Shown: positions 35,438 to 42,989 of the stretch, piece by piece
Layout of the letters: each line of letters starts with the position of its first letter
How positions within the stretch are numbered: position 1 is the first letter of the stretch
DNA from: Marinobacter alexandrii
Lineage (GTDB): Bacteria; Pseudomonadota; Gammaproteobacteria; Pseudomonadales; Oleiphilaceae
Direction of reading: 5' to 3'
NCBI RefSeq assembly: GCF_005871205.1
Contig: NZ_SWKM01000012.1
Coordinates: 372,001-436,000 of the forward strand
DNA: 64,000 nucleotides
Program-made: the position numbers and the translations under genes
Notes under the pieces: model-generated
Databases searched by the model: none
The model's input: the letters and a program-made list of their open reading frames with translations, nothing else
Told to the model about the DNA's origin: nothing

Positions 35438-36106
35438 ATGAGCTTTGCGAGGATCTATCAGCAGGCCGCGGATCGAAAAGGCGGCGAAAATGCGCTGCAG
35501 GCTCTGCTGCCGCCCTTGGCCGAGCCGGGTCAATTGGCGGCGCTGGGCGACGACCGGTACCTGTCGGAGATCACACGGTGCATTTTTAAGGCCGGCTTTG
35601 TCTGGCGTGTGATCAACCGTAAATGGCCTGATTTCGAGGCGGCCTTCGATGGGTTTGTTCCCATCTACTGGCAACAGGTGCCGCCAGAAGTGCTGGAGGA
35701 TCTGGCCCAGGACGAGCGCATCGTCCGCAACATGCAGAAAATCCGCACCGTGCCGGACAACGCCCGAATGATCGTCGATGCCGCCCGGGAGCACGGCAGC
35801 TTTGGCGCCTTTCTCAGCCAATGGCCGTCAGAGGATCAGGTTGGCCTGCTGTTGTGGCTCAAGCGCCACGGTGCCCGGCTGGGAGGTGCGACGGCCCAGT
35901 ACTTTCTGCGCAACGTCGGCTGGGACGGTTTTATCCTGTCCCGGGATGTGATTGCCGGCCTGCGCCGGGAAGAGCTGCTGGATGCCTCGCCCGGCAGCAA
36001 GAAAGCACTGACCCAGGCCCAGGAGGCGTTTAACAGCTGGCATCGGGAAACTGGCTTGCCATACAGCCATCTCTCAAGAATCTTGTCCTGCACCGTCGAG
36101 AATTAG
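35438..36106 (+). CDS. DNA-3-methyladenine glycosylase I-like protein
   Basis: A 222-residue protein of the Tag/COG2818 glycosylase family, which removes 3-methyladenine from DNA. Typical segments are EITRCIFKAGFVWRVINRKWPDFEAAF, NARMIVDAAREHGSFGAFLSQWP and TAQYFLRNVGWDGFILSRDV, the Tag helix-hairpin-helix-like region. It differs from E. coli Tag in the N-terminus: the zinc-binding Cys/His set there is not seen. It lies 38 bases after btuD and may be read from the same transcript, which would place it under the B12 riboswitch; this could be accidental. Confidence 0.75.
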   Translation: MSFARIYQQAADRKGGENALQALLPPLAEPGQLAALGDDRYLSEITRCIFKAGFVWRVINRKWPDFEAAFDGFVPIYWQQVPPEVLEDLAQDERIVRNMQKIRTVPDNARMIVDAAREHGSFGAFLSQWPSEDQVGLLLWLKRHGARLGGATAQYFLRNVGWDGFILSRDVIAGLRREELLDASPGSKKALTQAQEAFNSWHRETGLPYSHLSRILSCTVEN

Positions 36107-36117
36107 AGTCCTGTATA

Positions 36118-36134
36118 AGGCCGAATACCGGCCT
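36118..36134 (+). terminator. Small hairpin after the btu/glycosylase operon
   Basis: AGGCCG/CGGCCT with a 5-base AATAC loop, no T-run. Possibly a weak terminator before the cyclase gene. Confidence 0.25.
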
Positions 36135-36240
36135 GAATGTCGCCGAGGGATCCACGGCGATGACTCTCGCTGCGCCCTTTGTGGTGAGCTACACTTTTCT
36201 CGAAGGGGGCGATTAGCCCTCGGTCAGGGAAGTACCCGTC

Positions 36241-37764
36241 ATGCCGACCAGAAAGCGTCAACGACCGGCATCTCCTCCGTCCGCGGATTTTTTTCACAAG
36301 CTGGCCACAGCGGTGCCCGGTATTCTCTTCGCCTACTGGCTCAGCGCCGATGGCAAGTCCCACGCGTTTACCTACGTCAGCAACCATACCCAGCAGCTAT
36401 TCGGTATCGATCCTGAAACCCTGAAAGAGAACGCCGAGCCACTGTTCGACCTCATCCACCCGGACGACATCAAGGGAATGGAGGAGAGTATCCGGGAATC
36501 CGCCCGCACTCTGGAGCCCTGGCAATACCGGGCCCGCCTGCACCTGCCTGATAATGGCTACGAATGGTTTGAGGCGTCGTCCCGGCCAACACGCGAATCC
36601 GATGGCAGCACACTCTGGTATGGCCAGTTCCACAACATCCAGCACTACAAGGTGCTGGAGCAGGAACTGCGGGAGAGTGAATCGGAGTATTCATTCCAGG
36701 CCGGGTTCCAGCGCCTGGTGGCCCGCTTATCGACTGAGTTCATCAACCTGGGGTTTGGCACCATTGACGAGTGTATCGATGAGTTGCTCAAGAGCGTGGG
36801 TGAGTTCTTCTCCATGGACCGGGCCTATCTTTACGCTTTTGGGGAAGATTACACCGCCATCACCAAAACCCATCAATGGTGCCGGGAGGGTGTGCCCTCG
36901 CTGGTTGATGAAAACCAGACTGTGTCCATTGATGCTTACCCGTGTTGGCGTAAACAGCTGTTGGAAATGGTGGATAACAATCAGGTTGCCCACGTTACGG
37001 GTGCCACAGACGCACCACCACCCGACGTTGCCGTGATTCAATCAGAGACGGAATCCGCATCCTCCGACACCGCGTCGGTGTTTTGTGTGCCGGTGCGGGC
37101 CCAAGGTGATGTCGTTGGGTTTCTCGGCCTCGACTCTCTGGCGCCGCGAAAGTGGCGTCAGGATCTGCACGATCTGCTGATCATCGTTTCCAGCCTGCTG
37201 TCCGGTGCCTTGGAGCGGAATATGCTTGAGGAACAGTTGCTGAGTCAGTCCATCCGGGATCCGATGACCGGACTGCACAATCGCCGCTACCTGATGCCGC
37301 GCCTCAGCGAGCTGGTAGAACGGGCGGAGCGCTACGATGAAAACTTTACCGTCGCCATGCTGGATATCGACCATTTCAAGCAAATTAACGATACCGTCGG
37401 CCACCTGGGTGGTGACTTTGTGTTGCGTCGGTTTGCCAACATTCTGGAAGACCTGATTCGCTCAACTGACGTGGTAGCCCGTTTCGGTGGTGAGGAGTTC
37501 ATGGTGGTGCTTCCCGGCACTAACCAGATTGAGGTGCAGCAGATAATCGGTCGGATTCTGGCGGCTGTGCGCAGCGATCATTTCCTCTTCGAAGGTCGTG
37601 CGATTCCTGTAACGGTAAGTGCGGGAGTCGCCTCGGGGCGGGAGCGGGACGACCGCATGATCTCTGTCGACGCCGTTATCAAGCGGGCTGACCATCGCCT
37701 GTATCTGGCCAAGCAGGCGGGCCGGGATTGTGCGTTTGACGTTTCTGGCCCTCTCGGACTCTAG
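36241..37764 (+). CDS. PAS-GAF-GGDEF diguanylate cyclase
   Basis: A 507-residue cytosolic signalling enzyme making c-di-GMP. A PAS domain spans about residues 20-145 (FAYWLSADGKSHAFTYVSNHTQQLFGI, then the PAC-like WYGQFHNIQHYK), a GAF domain about 165-330 (VGEFFSMDRAYLYAFGEDYTAI, FCVPVRAQGDVVGFLGLDS) and the cyclase domain about 345-500 (DPMTGLHNRRYLMPRL). The active-site motif is GGEEF (416-420) and a complete inhibitory RxxD site (RSTD) lies five residues before it. No membrane segment is seen. Monocistronic by appearance; ligand for PAS or GAF unknown. Confidence 0.93.
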   Translation: MPTRKRQRPASPPSADFFHKLATAVPGILFAYWLSADGKSHAFTYVSNHTQQLFGIDPETLKENAEPLFDLIHPDDIKGMEESIRESARTLEPWQYRARLHLPDNGYEWFEASSRPTRESDGSTLWYGQFHNIQHYKVLEQELRESESEYSFQAGFQRLVARLSTEFINLGFGTIDECIDELLKSVGEFFSMDRAYLYAFGEDYTAITKTHQWCREGVPSLVDENQTVSIDAYPCWRKQLLEMVDNNQVAHVTGATDAPPPDVAVIQSETESASSDTASVFCVPVRAQGDVVGFLGLDSLAPRKWRQDLHDLLIIVSSLLSGALERNMLEEQLLSQSIRDPMTGLHNRRYLMPRLSELVERAERYDENFTVAMLDIDHFKQINDTVGHLGGDFVLRRFANILEDLIRSTDVVARFGGEEFMVVLPGTNQIEVQQIIGRILAAVRSDHFLFEGRAIPVTVSAGVASGRERDDRMISVDAVIKRADHRLYLAKQAGRDCAFDVSGPLGL

Positions 37765-37776
37765 GAAACGGCATTT

Positions 37777-37820
37777 CACTCTATATCTCAAAATGGTATA
37801 TCCTTATAACATATAGAGTG
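37777..37820. promoter_or_regulatory. Long inverted repeat, candidate operator of the blh-sulP operon
   Basis: CACTCTATAT (37777-37786) and ATATAGAGTG (37811-37820) are perfect 10-bp arms 24 bases apart, the spacer being AT-rich (TGGTATATCCTTATAAC). It ends 20 bases before the Blh start. Blh genes in other bacteria are repressed by the sulfide/persulfide sensor BigR through AT-rich palindromes, so a similar regulator is likely; no ArsR-type gene is in this window. Confidence 0.55.
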
Positions 37821-37840
37821 ATAAGGCAGAGGTGAGAGTC

Positions 37841-38707
37841 ATGACTAACCCTATTGTTCAGCCGTTCTTTGACGAGCCCACTAACACGTTCAGCTACGTG
37901 GTCCGGGATCCGGACAGCCAGGCCTGTGCCATTCTGGATTCCGTACTCGACTTTGATTACGCTGCCGGCCGCACCGCTGTGGACTCCGCCAATGACATTG
38001 TTACCTACGTACGCGGTCACGATCTGGAGGTGGAATGGATTCTTGAAACCCACGTTCATGCCGATCACCTGTCCGCCGCTCCCCATCTGAAGCAGCAACT
38101 GGGTGGCAAGACGGGTATCGGCGCGCACATTCAAGATGTTCAGGAAATCTTTGGCAAGGCCTTCAATGCGGGAACTGATTTCGCTCGTGATGGCAGCCAG
38201 TTCGACCAGCTTTTCCAGGAAGGGGATCGATTTCGGATAGGCGGGCTCGAGGCCCGGGTTCGACACACGCCCGGCCACACTCCAGCCTGTCTTACCTACG
38301 TTATCGGCGACGCGGCCTTTGTTGGTGACACCCTGTTTATGCCCGATTACGGTACGGCGCGGTGCGACTTTCCAGGTGGCGACGCCCGCAACCTGTATCG
38401 CTCCATTCAGAAAGTGCTGGCACTGCCGCCGGAGACCCGGCTGTTTTTGTGCCACGACTACAAAGCCCCGGGCCGGGATGACTACACCGCGATGACCACC
38501 GTGGCAGAGCAACGTAGAGCCAATGTTCATGTCCATGATGGCGTGTCCGAAGAGGAGTTCGTTACTCTTCGCATTGAGCGCGATGCTACCCTGGACATGC
38601 CGAAGCTGATACTGCCCGCGGTGCAGGTCAACATGCGTGCCGGGCAGTTTCCACCTGCTGAGAACAATGGCCAGGTGTATCTGAAAGTGCCCATCAACCG
38701 GTTCTGA
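37841..38707 (+). CDS. blh: Blh/ETHE1-like metallo-beta-lactamase-fold persulfide dioxygenase
   Basis: A 288-residue protein. The ATG at 37841 has GAGGTGAGAG directly upstream; a GTG 9 bases earlier is less likely. The metal motif is THVHADH (His71, His73, Asp75, His76), with further ligands in RHTPGHTPACLTY, VGDTLF and LFLCHDY. It matches the Blh group (TNTFSYVVRDP, DYGTARCDFPGGDARNLYRSI), which oxidises glutathione persulfide to sulfite in sulfide detoxification. There is no fused DUF442 or rhodanese domain. A SulP permease gene follows after 7 bases, suggesting export or uptake of the resulting oxyanion. Confidence 0.88.
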   Translation: MTNPIVQPFFDEPTNTFSYVVRDPDSQACAILDSVLDFDYAAGRTAVDSANDIVTYVRGHDLEVEWILETHVHADHLSAAPHLKQQLGGKTGIGAHIQDVQEIFGKAFNAGTDFARDGSQFDQLFQEGDRFRIGGLEARVRHTPGHTPACLTYVIGDAAFVGDTLFMPDYGTARCDFPGGDARNLYRSIQKVLALPPETRLFLCHDYKAPGRDDYTAMTTVAEQRRANVHVHDGVSEEEFVTLRIERDATLDMPKLILPAVQVNMRAGQFPPAENNGQVYLKVPINRF

Positions 38708-38714
38708 GGCGGCA

Positions 38715-40448
38715 ATGAACGTCAAACATTACCTGCCTCTTCTCGACTGGCTGCCCGGGTATGGTCGTAGCCAGGCCGTCAGTGACCTGGTGGCGGCGGT
38801 CATTGTCACCGTGATGCTGATTCCCCAGTCGCTGGCCTACGCTTTGCTGGCGGGATTGCCGGCCCAGGTGGGCCTTTACGCCAGTATTCTGCCTCTGGCG
38901 GTGTATGCGGTTTTCGGTACTAGTCGCACGCTTTCAGTAGGGCCGGTGGCAGTGGCGTCGCTGATGACAGCCGCAGCGCTGGCGCCGCTGGCCGATGCCG
39001 GTACGGTGGAATACCTCGTCGGTGCCGTCGTGCTGGCGTCGTTGTCCGGTCTGATGCTCATAGCCATGGGGCTGCTTCGGCTGGGCTTTTTGGCAAATTT
39101 CCTGAGCCATCCCGTAATCTCAGCCTTTATCACTGCATCTGGGATTGTCATTGCGGCCAGCCAGCTCAAGCATATTCTGGGTGTCGAGGCGTCCGGCCAC
39201 AATCTGCTCGAAATCCTGAATTCTCTGGCGGATTCCATTGGTCAGACCAACGTCGCGACAGCCGCCGTCGGTGTTGGGGCTCTTGCGTTTCTGCTGGTGG
39301 CGCGCAAACGCCTGAATCCGCTGTTGCGCGCTGCCGGACTGACTTCAAGGCTGGCCGATATCCTGACCAAAACTGCACCGATCCTGGCGGTCCTGGTTAC
39401 CACCTTACTGGCCTGGCAACTGAATCTGGGCGCCCAGGGCGTAAAGCTGGTTGGCCAAGTGCCGGCGGGTTTGCCCTCCCTGGCTTTGCCCAGCCTCGAC
39501 TGGGGACTTTGGCAGCAGCTGGCAGTGAGTGCCCTGCTGATCAGTGTGGTGGGTTTTGTGGAGTCGGTATCGGTGGGCCAGACCCTGGCCGCGAAACGTC
39601 GCCAGCGAATCGATCCGGACCAGGAACTGATTGGGCTTGGCGCGGCCAATGTTAGCGCCGGCCTGTCCGGAGGTATGCCGGTGACTGGAGGCTTCTCACG
39701 ATCGGTGGTGAACTTCGATGCCGGCGCGGAAACGCCCGCGGCCGGGGCTTTCACCGCGGTAGGGATTGCGTTGGCGACCCTGTATCTGACCCCGGCGATT
39801 GCCTATCTGCCCCAGGCGACGCTGGCTGCCACTATCATGGTGGCGGTTGCCACCCTGATTGATCTGCCTGCATTGGCGCGCACTTGGCGTTATTCCAGGC
39901 CCGATTTTGGCGCCATGCTGGCCACCATCCTGTTGACCCTTGTGCACAGCGTTGAGGCCGGCATCATGGCTGGTGTGGGATTGTCCATCGGGTTGTTTCT
40001 GTACCGCACCAGCCGGCCCCACAGCGCCGTTGTTGGCCGGGTGCCCGGAACCGAGCACTTTCGCAATGTGCTGCGCCACGATGTTGAACTGTGCCCAAAG
40101 GTAACCTTTCTTCGGGTGGACGAGAGCCTGTATTTTGCAAACGCCCGGTTCCTGGAAGAGCGGGTTATGGATCTGGTTGCCGGGGAACCGGCGCTGAAAC
40201 ACCTCGTACTGGTCTGCCCGGCGGTGAATCTCATCGATGCCTCCGCGCTGGAAAGCCTGGAAGCCATCAATGAGCGCCTGCGGAATGCTGGCGTGGTTCT
40301 CCACCTGTCCGAGGTCAAAGGGCCGGTCATGGACCGTCTCAGGAATACAGATCTACTGGCCAATCTGAGTGGTGAGGTTTTCCTCAGCACCTATGAAGCC
40401 TGGCAGCGACTGATCGGACAGTCGGTAGCGCAGCGTATTAACGTCTGA
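38715..40448 (+). CDS. SulP-family anion permease with STAS domain
   Basis: A 577-residue SulP transporter with about twelve to fourteen membrane segments (TVMLIPQSLAYALLAGLPAQVGLYASI is the SulP signature) and a cytosolic STAS domain from about residue 455 (VTFLRVDESLYFANARFLEE, AVNLIDASALESLEAI). SulP proteins move sulfate, bicarbonate or related anions. Directly behind blh (7-base gap), so probably co-regulated; sulfite or sulfate movement during sulfide oxidation is a natural inference. The family alone does not fix the anion or direction. Confidence 0.9.
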   Translation: MNVKHYLPLLDWLPGYGRSQAVSDLVAAVIVTVMLIPQSLAYALLAGLPAQVGLYASILPLAVYAVFGTSRTLSVGPVAVASLMTAAALAPLADAGTVEYLVGAVVLASLSGLMLIAMGLLRLGFLANFLSHPVISAFITASGIVIAASQLKHILGVEASGHNLLEILNSLADSIGQTNVATAAVGVGALAFLLVARKRLNPLLRAAGLTSRLADILTKTAPILAVLVTTLLAWQLNLGAQGVKLVGQVPAGLPSLALPSLDWGLWQQLAVSALLISVVGFVESVSVGQTLAAKRRQRIDPDQELIGLGAANVSAGLSGGMPVTGGFSRSVVNFDAGAETPAAGAFTAVGIALATLYLTPAIAYLPQATLAATIMVAVATLIDLPALARTWRYSRPDFGAMLATILLTLVHSVEAGIMAGVGLSIGLFLYRTSRPHSAVVGRVPGTEHFRNVLRHDVELCPKVTFLRVDESLYFANARFLEERVMDLVAGEPALKHLVLVCPAVNLIDASALESLEAINERLRNAGVVLHLSEVKGPVMDRLRNTDLLANLSGEVFLSTYEAWQRLIGQSVAQRINV

Positions 40449-40532
40449 TGGTCAGCATGCTTGTCCAATGGGTGAGGCCGACCAGTACTATGGAGTTTCC
40501 CTTTTCGGCATTCAGACAACGGCACGTGCACT

Positions 40533-41192
40533 ATGGGTATGACCGAAAATCTGCTCTCGACCAGTCAGTGGATCATCACGCTGGTGCTGTTCCTGCTGAT
40601 CTTGACCCGGGCGGTGCGCACCATCGACTGGCGGGCATTCCGTAGCGACAACGCGCTCCAGCATTCGTTTTTCGGGGCGGCCATTGCCTTGGGGTTTCTC
40701 TGGCAACTGCGGGCCGGGCTGTCACCAGGGCTGGCCATTCATGTATTTGGCATTACTGTGGTTACGCTGATGCTGGGCTGGGCCCTGGCGGTGTTGTCCG
40801 GATTGTTGGCATTGGTGATCACGGTGATTACCGGTCGCGAGCCCCTGCTGATGTTTGCCGCCAATGGTCTGGTCACCGTGATGGTGCCGGCGCTGGTGAG
40901 CCACGGCATCATGCTGTGGGAGCGTCGGCAGAATTTCCGCAACTTTTTCGCCTATATTTTCTTCTGCGGTTTTTTTGGTGCCGGCATTTCGGTGGCGGTC
41001 GCTGGCACGGTGATGTGCCTGATGCTGTGGAGCAGTGGCGTTTATGAGTTCGGTGAACTGGTGCATGAATACCTGCGTTATTTGCCCCTGTTCATGATTC
41101 CCGAGGGCTTCGTGAATGGCACCTTTGTCACCGGTCTGATGGTGTTTTACCCCGATCGTCTGACCACTCTGGATCAGCGGCGCTACCGTTGA
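40533..41192 (+). CDS. CbiM-like energy-coupling-factor type membrane protein
   Basis: A 219-residue inner-membrane protein with about six hydrophobic segments. GWALAVLSGLLALVITVITGREPLLMFAANGLVTVMVPA resembles the CbiM/COG3235 S-component family of cobalt/nickel ECF transporters in part, but no CbiQ, CbiO or CbiN gene is near, and no His-rich N-terminal metal loop is seen. No clear SD lies before 40533; an ATG at 40539 is an alternative. 85 bases separate it from sulP. It could work alone, borrow an energising module encoded elsewhere, or have another role. Confidence 0.6.
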   Translation: MGMTENLLSTSQWIITLVLFLLILTRAVRTIDWRAFRSDNALQHSFFGAAIALGFLWQLRAGLSPGLAIHVFGITVVTLMLGWALAVLSGLLALVITVITGREPLLMFAANGLVTVMVPALVSHGIMLWERRQNFRNFFAYIFFCGFFGAGISVAVAGTVMCLMLWSSGVYEFGELVHEYLRYLPLFMIPEGFVNGTFVTGLMVFYPDRLTTLDQRRYR

Positions 41193-41201
41193 GCGCACTG
41201 G

Positions 41202-41651
41202 TCAGCGTGAAGGCCAGTAGCGCTGCATTTCCACAAACAGGAAGGATGCACTCCAGGTAATCAGCACCAGCCCGGTCAGGCCTTCAATGCCGGTCAGGTG
41301 CCGGAGGTCACCGAGGGCTTCGATATCGCCGTAGCCCAGGGTGGTAAAGGTGGTGAAAGAAAAATAGACGCAGTCAAGCAGGCTGCCATTGAAGTTGCCG
41401 ATCAGCTCGCCCCAGCCCTCGGCGTGGTGGAAAGCATAATAGGCGCCAGCGAAGATCCAGACCTGAACGGTGTGCGCGATCAGTATGCCGAAGACCGCGG
41501 CAATCATGCGGAAGTGGTGGTGCTGGCGCATTTTGGCCAGCAGGCTGCTGAGGCGGATCAATGACTCGTGGTGAACGAGTACGACCGCAGCCACAATCAG
41601 GGCATTGATCAGAGTGACACTTAGCAGGCCAACATGCGCTTGCGCTGTCAA
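41202..41651 (-). CDS. Two-TM potassium channel family protein
   Basis: A 149-residue ion channel subunit. The selectivity filter TTLGYGD (residues 103-109) is intact, between a pore helix (LLDCVYFSFTTF) and a final membrane segment (GLTGLVLITWSASFLF). Two more hydrophobic segments lie upstream (about 8-28 and 48-70). It starts with TTG at 41651, with GGAG about 10 bases before. No cytosolic RCK domain is present. Convergent with the CbiM-like gene (9-base gap) and divergent from the RND operon. Confidence 0.85.
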   Translation of the reverse strand: MTAQAHVGLLSVTLINALIVAAVVLVHHESLIRLSSLLAKMRQHHHFRMIAAVFGILIAHTVQVWIFAGAYYAFHHAEGWGELIGNFNGSLLDCVYFSFTTFTTLGYGDIEALGDLRHLTGIEGLTGLVLITWSASFLFVEMQRYWPSR

Positions 41652-41729
41652 ATGTGGTTTACTCCGGTTACAACTGACAATAGCGCCCGAATTGGGCAGG
41701 TTCCATTAACCTTAGCTGGCAATGAAGTA

Positions 41730-42989
41730 ATGTCCAAACGACTCTTTCCGTTGATAATTCTTGCCCTTGGTGTCCTCGGTTTCCTCGCGCTCAAGATGAC
41801 ACGCCCTGAACCGGCTGAAGTCAGCGCCACGGAACGCAGCTGGCGCGTGAGCACCCAGATTGTCGAACCGGGCCGGCACACGCCCCTGTTGCCCTTGTAC
41901 GGCCAGGTTGTGGCGCCTGAGCAGTTAAATGTCACCGCGACACTGGCTGGACGCATTGACGCCCGACCTGTCTCGGAGGGCGAGCGGGTGCAGGCCGGGG
42001 ACCTTCTGGTTGCTCTCGATGATGCCGATATCGAGCCGGTTCTGACCCAGGCCAAGGCCCAGGTGGCTGATCTCAAAGCCCAGCTTCAGTCCGAGCAGGT
42101 CAGGCACCGCAATGACAGGGCGGCGATTAAGAGCGAGCGTGCGATTCGTGATAACGCGGCCCGGCAACTGGAGCGTACCAAGGCTCTGGTTAAGCGCAAT
42201 CTGGCGTCCCAGGAAAACCTGGAAGCCGCCACCGATGCCCTGGCCCGGGCGGAGCTGACGGTTAGCACGCGCCAACGAGCTATCGACGAGCACCCGTCCC
42301 GATTACAGAGTCTGGAAGCCAAGCTGGCCCAGGCTGAAGCCAACCTGGCCACCATCGAGCGGGACGCCAAGCGGGCACAGCTAACGGCGCCCTTCGATGG
42401 TGTGGTCACCGATGTCCGGGTGGCGCCGGGGGATCTGGTGGCCCGGAACGAACCTCTGCTGTCGCTCTATCCCGATAAGAACCTTGAGCTGCGGGCACGG
42501 GTGCCGGCGCTGTTCCGGGCGGAGCTGCTGGACGCCCTGGTCCGGGGTGAAACGCTGATGGCTACCAGTGAAGGTGGTGAGCACCGGTTTGAACTGGTCC
42601 GGTTTGCCGGTACCGCAGATGCCGCCGGCACCGAAGCCATCCTGGCCCTGGTTGGCAATGGCGGTGGCTTGCGACCGGGTGAGTTGCTGCCGGTCAACCT
42701 GCAACGGCCGGAACGCCCGGATACCGTGGCCATCCCCTTCAGCGCCCTCTACGGAGCCAACGCCGTTTACCTGATGACGCAAGACCAGCGCATGGAGAGG
42801 GTCCGGATTGAGCGCATAGGCGAGGCTCTGGCGGACAATGGCGAGCGCTGGTTGCTGGTGGCGGGCGAGACTATGAAGCCCGGCGCACAACTGATCACGA
42901 CGCACCTACCCAACGCCATGACCGGATTGAAGGTTGAGTCGGTGGGCAGTGAACGGTCGGATGATAAGGGCGCGGAGGCTGCCGAATGA
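41730..42989 (+). CDS. RND efflux periplasmic adaptor (membrane-fusion protein)
   Basis: A 419-residue HlyD/AcrA-type adaptor. The start at 41730 gives an N-terminal membrane anchor (LFPLIILALGVLGFLAL); the longer frame has no reason. A lipoyl half-site LAGRIDARPVSEGERVQAGDLLVALDD, a long coiled coil (about residues 90-210) and the second lipoyl half APFDGVVTDVRVAPGDLV are all clear. It overlaps the pump gene by 4 bases (ATGA), and heads a five-gene operon continuing to the AttH-like gene. Substrate unknown. Confidence 0.9.
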   Translation: MSKRLFPLIILALGVLGFLALKMTRPEPAEVSATERSWRVSTQIVEPGRHTPLLPLYGQVVAPEQLNVTATLAGRIDARPVSEGERVQAGDLLVALDDADIEPVLTQAKAQVADLKAQLQSEQVRHRNDRAAIKSERAIRDNAARQLERTKALVKRNLASQENLEAATDALARAELTVSTRQRAIDEHPSRLQSLEAKLAQAEANLATIERDAKRAQLTAPFDGVVTDVRVAPGDLVARNEPLLSLYPDKNLELRARVPALFRAELLDALVRGETLMATSEGGEHRFELVRFAGTADAAGTEAILALVGNGGGLRPGELLPVNLQRPERPDTVAIPFSALYGANAVYLMTQDQRMERVRIERIGEALADNGERWLLVAGETMKPGAQLITTHLPNAMTGLKVESVGSERSDDKGAEAAE

